Shown here in pieces: positions 12,701 to 24,033 of a stretch of DNA of 64,000 bases. The stretch spans positions 17,288,501 through 17,352,500 of the forward strand of contig JAULJL010000011.1 in assembly GCA_030761205.1 (NCBI GenBank). Reading direction: 5' to 3'. Position numbers and translations under genes: made by a program. The DNA comes from Fremontodendron californicum. Taxonomy: Eukaryota > Streptophyta > Magnoliopsida > Malvales > Malvaceae. Below the pieces are notes generated by a model that saw only the letters and a list, made by a program, of their open reading frames with translations, made no database searches and was not told where the DNA came from. Within the stretch, counting starts at the first letter, position 1. Each line of letters starts with the position of its first letter.

Positions 12701-13789
12701 GTTTTAGATCATGCATTTCATGCATTCAATTGGCTGTATGTTCATGCATCTTATGTCATGCCACATGATTTATGACTTAGTCTAATCAATGGCTCAAAGT
12801 CATGCTCACTTGAGCATACTTGTGGAAAATTAAAGAGTTGTCAAATTGATTATTCTACCTTTGTGGTTTTTTTACTTAGAGCCAATTTTTGTCTAACTTT
12901 TTAGAGGTATTAGTTACTTTTTGTAGGTCTTTAGGAAAGTCTCAAACATTTTTACTTTGATTTTTAAATGATTTTATCAAAAGCAAAAATATGTGTTTTG
13001 GCAAAATAGTTTTTCACCCAGTACTTGGAGTTTCTCGATTTTTCTGGGAAGTCATCATTAATCAGAAAATTGATCCAATTTTTTCTCCTGTTGTTTTACA
13101 TGTTCTTAGTTTGCAGTATTTTTTTTAGATTTTGTTGAATTTTTAAAAATAGGTAAAAAAAAATAATGATTTAAAACTGGACAGTAGAGGCAGATTTGAA
13201 TTCAAAAGAAAAACAATTGTTGAATTTGGCTAAGGCATTTAGAGAGGTTGGTTAGGAACTTTAGCACTGTCCTAGCTTGATTTAGACTATTTTAAACTTT
13301 AAAAATGATTTTATAAACCTCGGGTTAAGGGTGATGAAGTCCCGTGATTTTAAACTTAGGAAATTAGAGCCATTTTTAAAATGGATTCGGCTAAGAGATT
13401 TTATTATCCAAGATTTTCAAAATTGTTTTCAAACAATCACAAAGTTTTTTTTTTTTGGTTTTAGAAATTTTAATTTGATGTCTTTTCCTAAGGTAGCTGG
13501 ATATCTTTTTAGATATACAGATTTCTTTATTTAAAGGAAAAAAATACACTTTCATGCATTGCATTTTCCATATTCATACATATTGTATAATATTTTTTTT
13601 TTGCTATGATAATTTCTATGGAATTGTTATTATTTTGATTTATATTTTTTGGTGTTATGTTGTTTGTTATATGGTTTTGAATATTTTATGCTATTCTATG
13701 CTTTTTATTTAGTCATTTATTTTTGTCATATTATTTAGCATATACTATGTTCATGCATTACTATTTTTTTTTCATGCATATTTCATGAT

Positions 13790-14220
13790 AGCATTATTTT
13801 ATGTTTTATGTCATTTCATGTCACTTTGAACATTTCATTTAGGATATTTTATTTCATTTAGAATATCATGTCATTTAAATCATATCATTTCATTTAGAAT
13901 ATACCATGTTACTTAGGTTATTTCCTTTCTTATAGAATATATTATGTCACTTAGGACATTTCATTTCATTTAGGATATTTCATTTCATTTAGAATATCAT
14001 GTCATTTAAATCATATCATTTCATTTAAAATATCTCATGTTATTTAGGTTATTTCATTTCATATAGAATATATTATGTTACTTAGGACATTTCATTTCAT
14101 TTAAAATATTATGTTATTTAAATCATTTCTTTTCATTAAGAATATGCTATGCCATTTAAAATATATCATATCATTTAGGTTGCATTATATTATCTAGACT
14201 TTGCTATGTCATTTTATTTA
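13790..14220. repeat. ATTTCATTTAG(A/G)ATAT tandem array in the LTR
   Basis: Dozens of short imperfect units (TCATTTCATTTAGAATAT, ATGTCATTTAAATCAT) are arranged in a roughly 130-bp higher period. The counterparts are 28250-28690, 45960-46290 and, reversed, 57590-57990. The array lies just upstream of the conserved GAGTTAAAATAATTCATGAG block. Confidence 0.8.
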
Positions 14221-14936
14221 TGTCATACATATTCATATTTTTTCTAAATGTTTTGAAAAAGATAATGTTTTTCAATAAAATAAAGATATTCCCGAGTTAA
14301 AATAATTCATGAGTTCTCTGCCAGGTTTGCTGGGGAGGATATCATCAATTATCATCAATAACGGAATATCATCTTCAAAACGAGAATGATTCAAAAAAAT
14401 TTCCAAATTAATAAAAAATTCTATATTTTTTCACGTTTGTTGGGGAGTATAGGAAAATTTTGAATTAATAAATTTCGGATCATTTTCAATTAAAAATGAA
14501 ATTATTTTTCTTTAAATTGGGAATTAACTTGAAATACTAAATTTTAAACTGACTTTTTATCGAGACTTGAGACAACACACAATTAATAAGGTATCGTTTT
14601 ATACGGGCGTTGTGGGGGTGCTAATCCTTCCCCACACGTAACCGAGTCCCGAACCTGCTTCTTTGATTTCTTTGGTTTAAAACGTAGACTTGAAATTGGT
14701 TTTAAAATTGTTTTAATTAATTTTAAAATGTTTTACAAAACCGGTTTTAATAGGTGGTTGATCACACCTAGCTAAAAAAGATTAGTGGCCACTCCATTTT
14801 TTTTTCAAGGTCATTTTCAAAACCTTCATTTTTTAAGTGGAATTAAGTCGACTTTTTCTCAGTGTTTTTTAATGTGACGCTTAACGAAATATAAAGTCTT
14901 GCGATGAGACTTGTTATTTTTTAGGTTACGATAGCT

Positions 14937-14952
14937 TGGCGACTCCACTGGG
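14937..14952 (+). other. Primer binding site, tRNA-Arg type
   Basis: TGGCGACTCCACTGGG lies three bases after the 5' LTR. Ogre/Tat elements use a PBS complementary to the 3' end of tRNA-Arg and beginning TGGCGACTCC, so this motif supports the lineage call. The same motif recurs at 39615. Confidence 0.85.
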
Positions 14953-16547
14953 TAAATTTAGAGAGTCGGGCCTAGAATTAGTCGTGTATTATCAAAGTCT
15001 CGATTTTGTTGGTTTAATTGGTATTTAATTTTAATTCTCACATTTTAAAAAAATAAGGAGAATTTTGAAAATAATTAAAATGTTTTAAGTATGTCCATGT
15101 TCATGTGCATGCATGTTATTATTGTTTTCTGGTTATTTTGGTGCATATATTGCTTAATTGATGATTTATATTGTTTAGTCTTATTGGGGTATTTAGAATC
15201 AGGGTTGTAGAATAGGTGGTTAAAGGTTTGTTGTTCCTCCTGACACACATTGCACTTGCATCTGCATATCATGAGACCTATACCTGGGTTCCGTCCCTTT
15301 AAGTGGAAGTAAAGTAGCTACACTCTCATAATTAACAATCCGCATGGGTTAGCAAAATACTTCCGGAGTATAAATTACCAAAGCTCTCGTGATTAACAAT
15401 CTGCATGGGCTAGGGAAATATACTCTAACGAATTGAACCCTCTTTTATCGGGGTGCCTTACTAGCCTTCACAGGCGATAGTGAGGAACAATTTGGAGCCT
15501 TTTAGAACTTCGTTCACCCACATATAGTGAACCATAGAGCGAACATAGGCGAAGCCCTATCGAAGTTTTGATAGATATGCCAAAATTAGGAACACATGGA
15601 GGGATATTTCTAACATTTTGTTACCTATTTTATATTCTGAATAAGTATTGTAGGTTGGGCAACAATGTACGTACATCGCCCGTAATAAGTTTAATACCCC
15701 ATCCCAAAGGCATCGTGATGCTAAGTGAGTCGATACTGTTGGGGCAAATGTTCATAAACTTTTTAAAATTGAAAATATCAAAACATTCTTTTTCAAACAT
15801 TTTTGCATTTTGCACATTTCATGCGTATGTGAAAAGAGAATGTAATTTTTGATCTCATTCTTTGCACTAAATAGTTGGTAATAATAATCTCATTTGTTTG
15901 ATTTCATAAACATTCATTGGTTGAATAAGAATTGTAGATCAGTAGTGTTGAATGAACAATTGGACATTGTACCATAGTAGGATCCACTACCCTGAAATTC
16001 TTTTGAAAAAATAACATGTTTTTTTTTTTTTTGTTTTGGAGGAAACATGTTTCAAAAAAATCATAGATTAAATTTGGAGGCAAATCTTGCATAGTGAGAT
16101 TTTTGAATAATCAAGATTTAGGTTCCAGCAATTTCGTGTAATCATTGGTTAATTTATTTGTATCATTTTGACATCATGTTACAGCCTAACATACATGGTT
16201 ATTCATTGTAGAATACATTTATGATATACATGGTCATTCTTTGTACCTACCTTTGTGTTAATTCATTTATTCTTTGTATGTATCATTTTGTCATAGCATG
16301 CACAGTCATCCATTGTAGAATACGTTTATGACATGCATGGTCATTATTTGTATATACATGTGCATCAAGTTATTCATTTTTTTTTTAAAAATGCATCATG
16401 TTGGCATTAGATTGCATCCATGGCATACATAGTCATCATAATTTCTCTGTATATGTTCATGCATTAATCATCAGTATATTCATGCACATAAGAATAGAGC
16501 ATGTACCTTCATAATTGTATTCTTAATATCATGACATTTTCATTTGC
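14953..16547 (+). other. Untranslated leader of the Tat-type element
   Basis: No reading frame of any recognisable family is seen. Positions 15180-15560 are clearly similar to 39920-40290 in the second PBS-bearing Tat element, including a duplicated unit ending in ACTTCCGGAGTAT and the stretch AGTGAGGAACAATTTGGAGCC. From about 16140 to 16510 there are loose repeats of ACATGGTCATTCATTGTA. The leader presumably carries packaging and priming functions; that role is inferred. Confidence 0.7.
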
Positions 16548-17497
16548 ATGAAAGGGGTTCGAGATATGAGGAATGAATCGGAGGAACGATTGGGTGCTTT
16601 AGAATGCAATCAAGAGGAGTTTGGACATGAAATCCAGGAAGTGAAAGAACAACTTACCAAAATGATGAAAATGTTTGAGCATATGGGTAAGAGTAAGGGG
16701 GAACATTCTCAGGGCTCTGCATCGCCTTCGGATCAACCAAAACCATTAGGTCCAGAACATACAATCCTTGCTGGATCCTGTGCTTGTCAATGCCACAAAG
16801 TTTACAATCCTGATGAAATTGTGGACAAAATCGTGAAAATGATTAAACCCGAGAGCCTAATACCAAGGATAGAAATCTCAGATCCCAAATAGTCCCTACA
16901 ATTGGTCTTAGGTCTAAACCAGTATCCTCACCCTACTATGGCCCAATTGTCCACTAGGATGATCACTACGGGACCCCTGAATCCCACTCCATCACCACCA
17001 ATTGGTAGTTCGTATTTCTTCCCTAATCAAGCACCTTATCAAGCATCCGGGATAGGAACCTCGAACTATGTACAACCTCCAAGGGTCTCGTGTCCAAATC
17101 TATACCCTTACCATGCTGTTCTGCCACTTCTCCATATAAACACTTGGGTTCGAACCTTAGTGCCACCACCAAGTGCCCCAACTCCTAGGCCATGTGTGAC
17201 TAAGAAACAACCTAAAAACAAGACTCAAGAGCAGTATGATCCATTCCAATCAGCTACCAGGAGCTTCTCCCTATATTGGTACAAGATCACATGGTTTCCT
17301 GTGTCCCATTGAAACCCAAGTTACCACCGTATCCTAGGTGGTACAACCCAAGTGCAAGATGTGATTATCACTGCAGAATTGTTGGCCATAGTATTGAAGA
17401 CTGTATAGCCTTCAAAAGGAAAGTGCAATCTCTTTTAAAGATCAAGTGGATTGATCCAAAGACACTAATTGATAGAGGGCTGGGAAAGCGTAATTAG
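16548..17497 (+). pseudogene. Decayed gag module 1 of the Tat-type element
   Basis: The ATG at 16548 opens a glutamate/lysine-rich, coiled-coil-like N-terminal segment (EEFGHEIQEVKEQLTKMMKM). The frame is broken by a TAG at 16890-16892 and resumes in phase as a proline-rich, low-complexity region. A frameshift between about 17276 and 17312 leads to a C-terminal segment with PPYPRWYNPSARCDYH and GHSIEDC, the zinc-knuckle-like end typical of Tat gag proteins. The central capsid (Retrotrans_gag) core seen in module 2 is missing. It would act as the structural particle protein, but this copy cannot encode one. It is followed 0.9 kb later by a second gag module, so either gag was duplicated or two elements recombined. 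Confidence 0.75.
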
Positions 17498-18361
17498 GAT
17501 TCAGAGATTTATGGCAATGATGTAGAAAGATTTTGGTCTGATATGATGTAATAGTATTTCACTTTTTCAGTAGATGGTTCTTATAGCCTTAGGATGTTAG
17601 TGAATAAAGTGCTTGTAAAGATAGTTTTAACCACTGCTCAGATTTTTTAAAACATGGTTTATACCATTGTGAACGTGGATATGGGAATGAATTGGTTGTG
17701 CTTCAAATTTATGAGATGTTGATGATTAAATTCCTCCGATTCTTATTTTCTCCGTGATGTCTTCCCCTTTGCATTTTGCATCCGATCAATTATTTGTCAT
17801 ACCATACTTTCATACATGCATCTTGGTAACATCAGGTGGTATTCATGACAAACATAGTCAGCATGATTTTTTCGTATATGTTCATGCACTAATTTGCTTA
17901 TTACATACATCATGTTAGCATTTGGTCCCATTCATAACACACATGGTCAGCATGAGTTTCTTTGTATATACTCTGTGTCAATCATTCATTGATTTACATG
18001 CAACATATTTGACATCATGTTGTATTCATAGTGTATATGATCATTCATTGGGAAATACACTAAAATATACATGGTCATTCATTGCATATATCCATGCGTT
18101 ATTGTTTATTCTTTGCTTGTATCATGTTTCGTGATTGCATTTATTACATACATGGTTAGCATGTTTCCATTGTATATGTCCGTATATCACATTATTTATG
18201 TTTCACGGGCATCAAATTGAATTCATAGCTCCTTCATCATGACATGCACTTGGGGGGAGAAAATAGAATTTGGCTTGGTTTTAGGAGTCTTTGAAAGAAT
18301 TTCCATTTCAAATCAGAGGTATAAGAAGTATTGAGTACCCTTTTCAATACAGGCTAGTGCT
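17498..18361 (+). other. Spacer between the two gag modules
   Basis: No gene is seen. Positions 17770-18210 contain loose ACATGGTCA(G/T) and CATTCATTGTATAT repeats like those ahead of module 1 (16140-16510). This supports the idea that a leader-plus-gag segment is present twice. Confidence 0.6.
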
Positions 18362-19772
18362 ATGGAGAATGAACAAGTTGCCCAAATGGAAAGAATGGAA
18401 AGGGTACAGGAAGAATTGTGAGAACAGCTGGCAAAGTCTCAAGCAAAATCTAAGGATTAGATGACTAAATTGATGGAGCTAATGTCCACCGTAATCAAGG
18501 GATACACTGAAAACTTGGCTGCCAGAGAAGGGTTAGAGGCACAAAAGGGTCAGAATGAGGTCGTAATGAAGGATGCCCAGAACACAGTTAACCCCGTCAA
18601 TGTCTTAATTCAAATGATCCAGCTGAACAGGCAAAGTTAAAAATGGTTGCAGTAAATGAGACAGAGTTAGCAGATTCCCAAGGGAAATATCAGTTGTTAG
18701 ATGAAAGGCTTCGGGCATTAGAAAATACAGACGTATCCGGGAGTGTGGATTCGAAAGAATGATGCTTGGTCCTCGATTTAGTCATTCCTCCTAAATTTAA
18801 GGTCCCTGACTTTGTGAAATATGATGGGACGACTGATCCGTCAGCCTACATCACTATGTTCTGCCAAAAGATGACAAGTCATATAGATAATGATAAGATT
18901 TTGATCCACTATTTTCAGGATAGCCTCAGCGGATCCGCAATTAGGTGGTATAGTCAGTTGAGTAAGGATCAGATTCGCTCTTAGAATGATTTGGCTAGGT
19001 ATTTTCTAAACCAGTACAAGCATATGACCGACATGACACTTGACCATCTTACCTTGCAAAATATGGAGAAAAGAGCTACTGAGAGCTTCAAAGAGTATGC
19101 TCAGAGGTGGAGGAACATGTCCACCCAAGTACAACCACCTTTGACACAAAAGAAAATCACCGTCCTTTTTGTGAGTATACTACGGGCCCCGTACTATGAT
19201 AGACTCGTTGGCAATGCTTCAAAGAATTTTGCAGATATGGTAATCTCAGCGGAGATGATTGAGAATGCTATCAAGAATGGGAAACTTGAAGGAGAAGGAA
19301 CATCCAATGCCGAGAGAAATAGGGCACCTAGAAAGAAAGAGGAAGATGTCCAAGCTATGGGAGATTTCGTCCCATATTCCCAATTTCCCTCATACCAATT
19401 ATGTTACCCTACTCAGGTATCTCCAAGCTTTTATCCTTACCTACCAATCCAAGCACCTAATCCTACACCAGTCCTTGCAACAAGGCCTGCTTCTAGAAAA
19501 TGACCACGAGATAACCAAGTAAGAATTCCAATCCCAATCCCTGACCTGCTGCCATTACTAATAAAGAATCAGTACCTTACCCGGTACCTTTGAAAATAGC
19601 TCCGAATCTAGCAAGGAGTTATGACCCTGACAGCAAGTGTGATTATCACTTGGGGGTACTTGGGCATTCAACTGAAAAATGCAGACAACTAAGGGAAAGG
19701 ATTGAAAGTCTTATCCACGATGGTATTTTGACATTGGAGCTTATCAATCAGTGGAAGGCAACTTTGCCGTAA
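18362..19772 (+). pseudogene. Decayed gag module 2 (Retrotrans_gag) of the Tat-type element
   Basis: The ATG at 18362 starts MENEQVAQMERMERVQEEL, the charged N-terminus usual for Tat gag, then meets in-frame stops and shifts frame near 18620. From 18643 a second frame carries the capsid core: PPKFKVPDFVKYDGTTDPSA, YFQDSLSGSAIRWYSQL, RYFLNQYKHMTDMT and ATESFKEYAQRWR, all characteristic of the Retrotrans_gag family. Stops lie at 18760-18762, at 18982-18984 (TAG where a Trp codon is expected) and at 19501-19503. A further shift leads to the zinc-knuckle-like end at about 19620-19700 (CDYHLGVLGHSTEKC). No protease follows. Family membership is clear; function is lost. Confidence 0.85.
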
Positions 19773-22144
19773 ATCAGTTTCTTTCAGGGTTTTAGGAGGA
19801 CAATTACTACCTTTTAAGGATGTCAATAGGAGCATTTTGATGCATTTAGTTTCAGACCTTATGATGAAAACACTTGTCTCATGTCGACATTCATATGAAT
19901 TAAATGAATTTTGAATTTTAAATGCTTTGTGTTTGTTGTGTGTTAACAATAATTTGAATTTGCAAAACCAAGCATTAAGGAACTTTTAATAATGGATAAT
20001 CTCGAGAATATTGATGATCATTGTTACAAATGACCCAATACCTTCTCCCCTCTCTTTTAGGCTTTCCTAGGCCTAAATCCCTTGAACCAAGATCACTTGA
20101 AAAACCTAATGCTTCAAGGAATATGAATGATTGAACTTCATAAAACCATTGTCATCATAGAATAAGCAAAGATGTAGATCCTAGTCTAGGCTATGAACAA
20201 AGGAACGAACTTTTTGAAATTTTTTTGAACTCCTTGAAATTCAAGCAAATGAGACATTCTTTCAAGAATTGAGATCATGGTAATTTGGTGTGTGTCAAGA
20301 TTGTGCAAAAACCATTCATGCCTTTTCCAATAACCACAAAACGCTAATTGATCAAACATCACTTCATGATTGACACCCTAGGGACAATGATTAAACTAAA
20401 TTATCCCATGTCCCAGAGAAAACCCGTTTTTTGGGTCATATTTTCCTTGTCTCTCCAAAGAACTCAGAATTGAAACTCAGCCTTTTCAAAATAGACCTAG
20501 ACTTGCTATGTTCCTCGTTGATACAAATTCTCATGGTTAATCAAATTAGGGCATCATATGTGGAAATTATCGATATATGGTGAAAAAGGATAGGACTAAT
20601 GCATGAGAATTTAGATGATTCCAAAATGTACAATGAAATTCTGATTATCTATTTCCCATGGGGATTGCTTTTCAATGTGAATATTCGTGCTTGACATGAG
20701 AAATGGCCATCTTTCATGTCCCTGCCACAAAAAGAAATTATCCATAGTCACCCCTTTTGAGCCGAAAGAATTCTTTCTTCTTTAAACCCTGATCAAGGAT
20801 CACCTCTACACTGGGGGCAAATACGAGGAAGGATCACTGAGAAATGAGTCCTAACTCAAAGACAGATACAAAGAAAATTGAGCCCCGAATAAATATGGGT
20901 TCACTCTATCAAAATAAAGATGCAAGAGAAAAACAAAAACAAAAACAGTGTGAAAAAGTATGGCAAATGAAAGCCAAAAGCAAAGAAAAAAATAGCAAAG
21001 TTAAGTAAAAAGAAAAGAAAAGTCCAAAAGGGACAAATGCTTCAAAGAAAATCCTCTTCAAGAAATGATCTTTGATCTGATTACCCTTAAACACATATTT
21101 TGGGCCTATTTATCCTTTCTTTCTGAACCCTGAACCATGGCCTACATTACGTGCTTTAAAAGTCCATTTTGATCAAGCATGAATATTAAACATGAAGGGT
21201 TTTTCCTCAGATTTTATCCCATCTCATTGAATTATCATTTCACTAAGAAAGAATTTAGAATTCTCAAGTGCATGGTAGAATGACAAAAAAAAAAGAAGAA
21301 AAAAATGGAAAGAATGGGACTCTAGGGTGAAAACCCAAAATGGGCGGTCTAGAGTAAAATGAAATTTTTGATGCCATCTATGATAGTGCCGGTACCACAA
21401 AAGAGAAGGTCATCTTGTAGAAGTGGTTATCGAGGAACATCTAGGAATTCATGAACCGCCTAAATTGTTAGCGCTATTCGGAGGATTGACTTCAAAAACA
21501 GAGATTTTTCCCTCTAAGATTAAACTTTCCAGTTTAAACATCCCACCAATCTTGACGCTTGTCAAAATGGCTTGATATGAAAACTAAAAGAATGTTGAAT
21601 TTGTTTGATTCTCAATGAATTCATGATTTATAAAACCTGTTCCATTTGTAAGTCTAGAAGGGACATACATTTTTGTTATGAAATTTTCTTTGATCAACCA
21701 AAATCTTGTTATACCAATCATTGCCAATTCAAATTGAAAAACCCAGATTGACACTTAGAGAAATTTTTAACAATGATCATCAGTCTTCAAAAGATTTGTA
21801 CATCACACACTGTGGGGTTAATATTTTTGTTCAGAAGTTTTAAAATGAGAAAACAAATAAAGATATTTTTTTTGAAAAACCCATTTTTGATGTTGACATG
21901 AGATAAGGGTTTTTCTAACCCAAAGGTGTGGAACTACTAGGGTTAATCTTGATTTCCAAATATAAGAAGAAGAAATATAACCCAGCAAGCAGACTTTTGT
22001 CAGTAAGAGTTTGAAAACTGTTAGGGCAAAGGAAATAGCTATAGATTGAAAAAATGAATTGAAGTTATACTCTGATTTGAAGAGGATAAATGAATTGGAA
22101 AGGCTAAGCCAAAATCTAGAAAAATGATTAGGGGCATTTTCATC
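19773..22144 (+). other. Gene-less internal region where pol would be expected
   Basis: I find no pol motif on either strand (no YXDD, no D-D-E integrase signature, no zinc H2C2). The sequence is A/T-rich, with an AAAACAAAAACAAAAAC-type run around 20925-20950. It is probably long 3' untranslated sequence left after loss of pol. Confidence 0.6.
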
Positions 22145-22670
22145 TTTTCATGAAGCGTTTGCATCATTATCGATCTTTGCATTTGCATCATGTAGAAGCA
22201 TTCTGCACGTTGTCAATCCTTGCATTTGCACCATATAGAAGCATTTGCATAATGTCAATCTTTGTATCTGCATCATTCCATGAAGTAGTTGCGTTAACAC
22301 CAATTTTCGCATTTGCATCATATAGAAGCATTTGCATATTGTTGACCTTTGCATTTGCATCCTTCTGAGAAGTAATTATGTTATTTGAGGATCATTTGCA
22401 TATGCATTTGCATCATTTAGAAGCATCTGCATCTTATTCAACATCTGCATCTGTATCAATAAACATTTGCATCAATCTAAGCCATTTGCATGTACACCAT
22501 GAAGCATCTGTATCTTATCCAACATCTGCATCAGCATCAAGAAACATTTGCATCAATTCAAAAGATTTACATTTGGATAATGAGGTATGTGCATCCTGTT
22601 AATCATTTGCACCAGCATCAAAAAGCATTCGCATCTTCTCAAAATCTTCAGGTTAATTTTCAACAATTCT
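22145..22670. repeat. GCATTTGCATC short tandem array in the 3' UTR
   Basis: More than twenty imperfect copies of GCATTTGCATCA, interspersed with TATAGAAGCATTTGCAT, TTATTCAACATCTGCATC and related units, give open frames of His/Ala/Ser-rich repeat on both strands that are not genes. A few copies of the same motif occur at 40955-40985 in the other Tat element. Confidence 0.85.
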
Positions 22671-22679
22671 TCAAAGATC

Positions 22680-23640
22680 ATTCTTAAGACCTCTGGGCAT
22701 AGTTTTTCTTTTTAAATCATGGATAAGACCTCCGGGCATTCTTAAGACCTTCGGGCATCATTTTTAAAGTCGCATACAGCACAATTTTCCAAATCATAGA
22801 TCAGACCTCCAGGCACCGTTTTTTAAAGACCTCCAGGCATCAATTTTTTAAAACCATTCTTAAGACCTCCGAACATCATTTTTAAAGTCGCATATAGAGC
22901 AATTTTCCAAATCATAGATCAGACCTCCGGGCACCATCATTTTTAAATTCGTATACAGCGCAATTTTCCAAATTATAGATAAGACCTTCGAGCACCATTT
23001 TTTAAAGACGTCTAGGCATCAATTTTCCAAACCATTTTTAAGACCTCTAAGCATCATTTTTAAAGTCACATACAACGCAATTTTCCAAATCATAGATTAG
23101 ACCTCCGGGTATCATTTTTTAAAGACCTTCGGGCATCAATTTTCCAAACCATTCTTAAGACCTCCAGGTATCGTTTTTTAAAGACCTTCGGGCATCAATT
23201 TTCCAAACCATTCTTAAGACCTCCGGGAATTTTTTTGAAAGTCGCATATAGTGCAATTTTCCAAATTATAGATCAGACCTCCAAGCACCATTTTTTAAGA
23301 CCTCTAGGCATCAATTTTCCAAACCATTCTTAAGACCTCCGGGCATAATTTTTAAATCCGCATACAGCACAATTTTCCAAATCATAGATCAGACCTCCGG
23401 GCATCATTTTTTAAGACCTTCGGGCATCAATTTTCCAAACCATTCTTAAGACCTCTGGGAATCATTTTAAAGTCGCATACAGCGCAATTTTCCAAATCAT
23501 AGATCAGACCTCCGGGCACCATTTTTTAAAAACCTTTGAGCATCAATTTTCCAAATCATAGATCAGACCTATGCGCATCGTTTTTTAGACCTCCGGGCAC
23601 AATTACTCAAAATCATGGATAAGACCTCCGAGCGCCATAT
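22680..23640. repeat. ~59-bp tandem repeat with higher-order structure in the 3' UTR
   Basis: AGACCTCCGGGCA and variants recur at about 22745, 22803, 22863, 22921, 22982, 23041 and 23099, a basic period of 58-61 bp. Copies followed by TCGCATACAGCGCAATTTTCC alternate with copies followed by a short CATCAATTTTCCAAACC type, giving larger periods near 118 and 177 bp (GATCAGACCTCC at 22799, 22917, 23094, 23270, 23386). Variable 3' UTR tandem repeats are a known feature of Tat-lineage elements and a source of satellite DNA. Confidence 0.88.
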
Positions 23641-24020
23641 TCAGAAAGTACCTCTGGTTTCACCCAGGTCTTTTTCGACTTCTAGTTTCTCCCAAGTCAT
23701 CACCTTGAAAATTATCTATGGTTTTGCCTAGATAACTTTTCAACTTCTGGTTTCGTCCAAGTCATCACCTTGAAAATCAAACTCGTTTCCTTAAGACGGG
23801 TCTAGCCTTGTTTAGTCAAGGAACTCAATTTAAGGACAAAATCCTCAATTTATAGCTTTTTCAACCAAAAAAAATGGAAAAATAAAAAATGGAAAAATGA
23901 AAAAAATGAAAAAACGATGAATGAAAACTCCCTTTCCTTGTTCTTCACATGTGATTTCACTAACCGAACAATATTAGTGTCTGTTTATCTTTGCCTGATT
24001 CCTGATTCTCAGCAATAGCC

Positions 24021-24033
24021 AAAGAGAGGCAGC
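24021..24033 (+). other. Polypurine tract
   Basis: AAAGAGAGGCAGC directly precedes the TGTAGACACC start of the right LTR. Near-identical tracts precede the LTRs at 33324 and 41562. It would prime plus-strand DNA synthesis. Confidence 0.8.

Larger units (their letters stand above)
9544..14933 (+). repeat. 5' LTR of the Tat-type element (5390 bp)
   Basis: It starts TGTAGACACCTAATTTTGT and ends GGTTACGATA, where the partner LTR ends GTGACA, so the terminal CA has mutated here. It aligns end to end with 24034-29409. It contains a ~158-bp tandem block, a ~190-215-bp CATGCAT-rich array, an ATTTCATTTAG-rich array and, near its end, a strongly conserved GCTAATCCTTCCCCACACGT block shared by every Tat LTR in the window. 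Confidence 0.93.

Noticed and set aside
19773..22144. Possible decayed pol or a captured host gene in the Tat interior
   Set aside because: I looked for RT, RNase H, integrase and protease motifs in all frames and for exon-like coding runs and saw none. A profile search of the translated region would settle it.
22148..22687. Overlapping His/Ala/Ser-rich frames on both strands
   Set aside because: They are translations of the GCATTTGCATC array; simultaneous open frames on both strands reflect repeat composition.
22680..23640. CRISPR-like regular repeats
   Set aside because: The 'spacers' are themselves repeated, the context is a plant retrotransposon 3' UTR, and no cas genes exist here.
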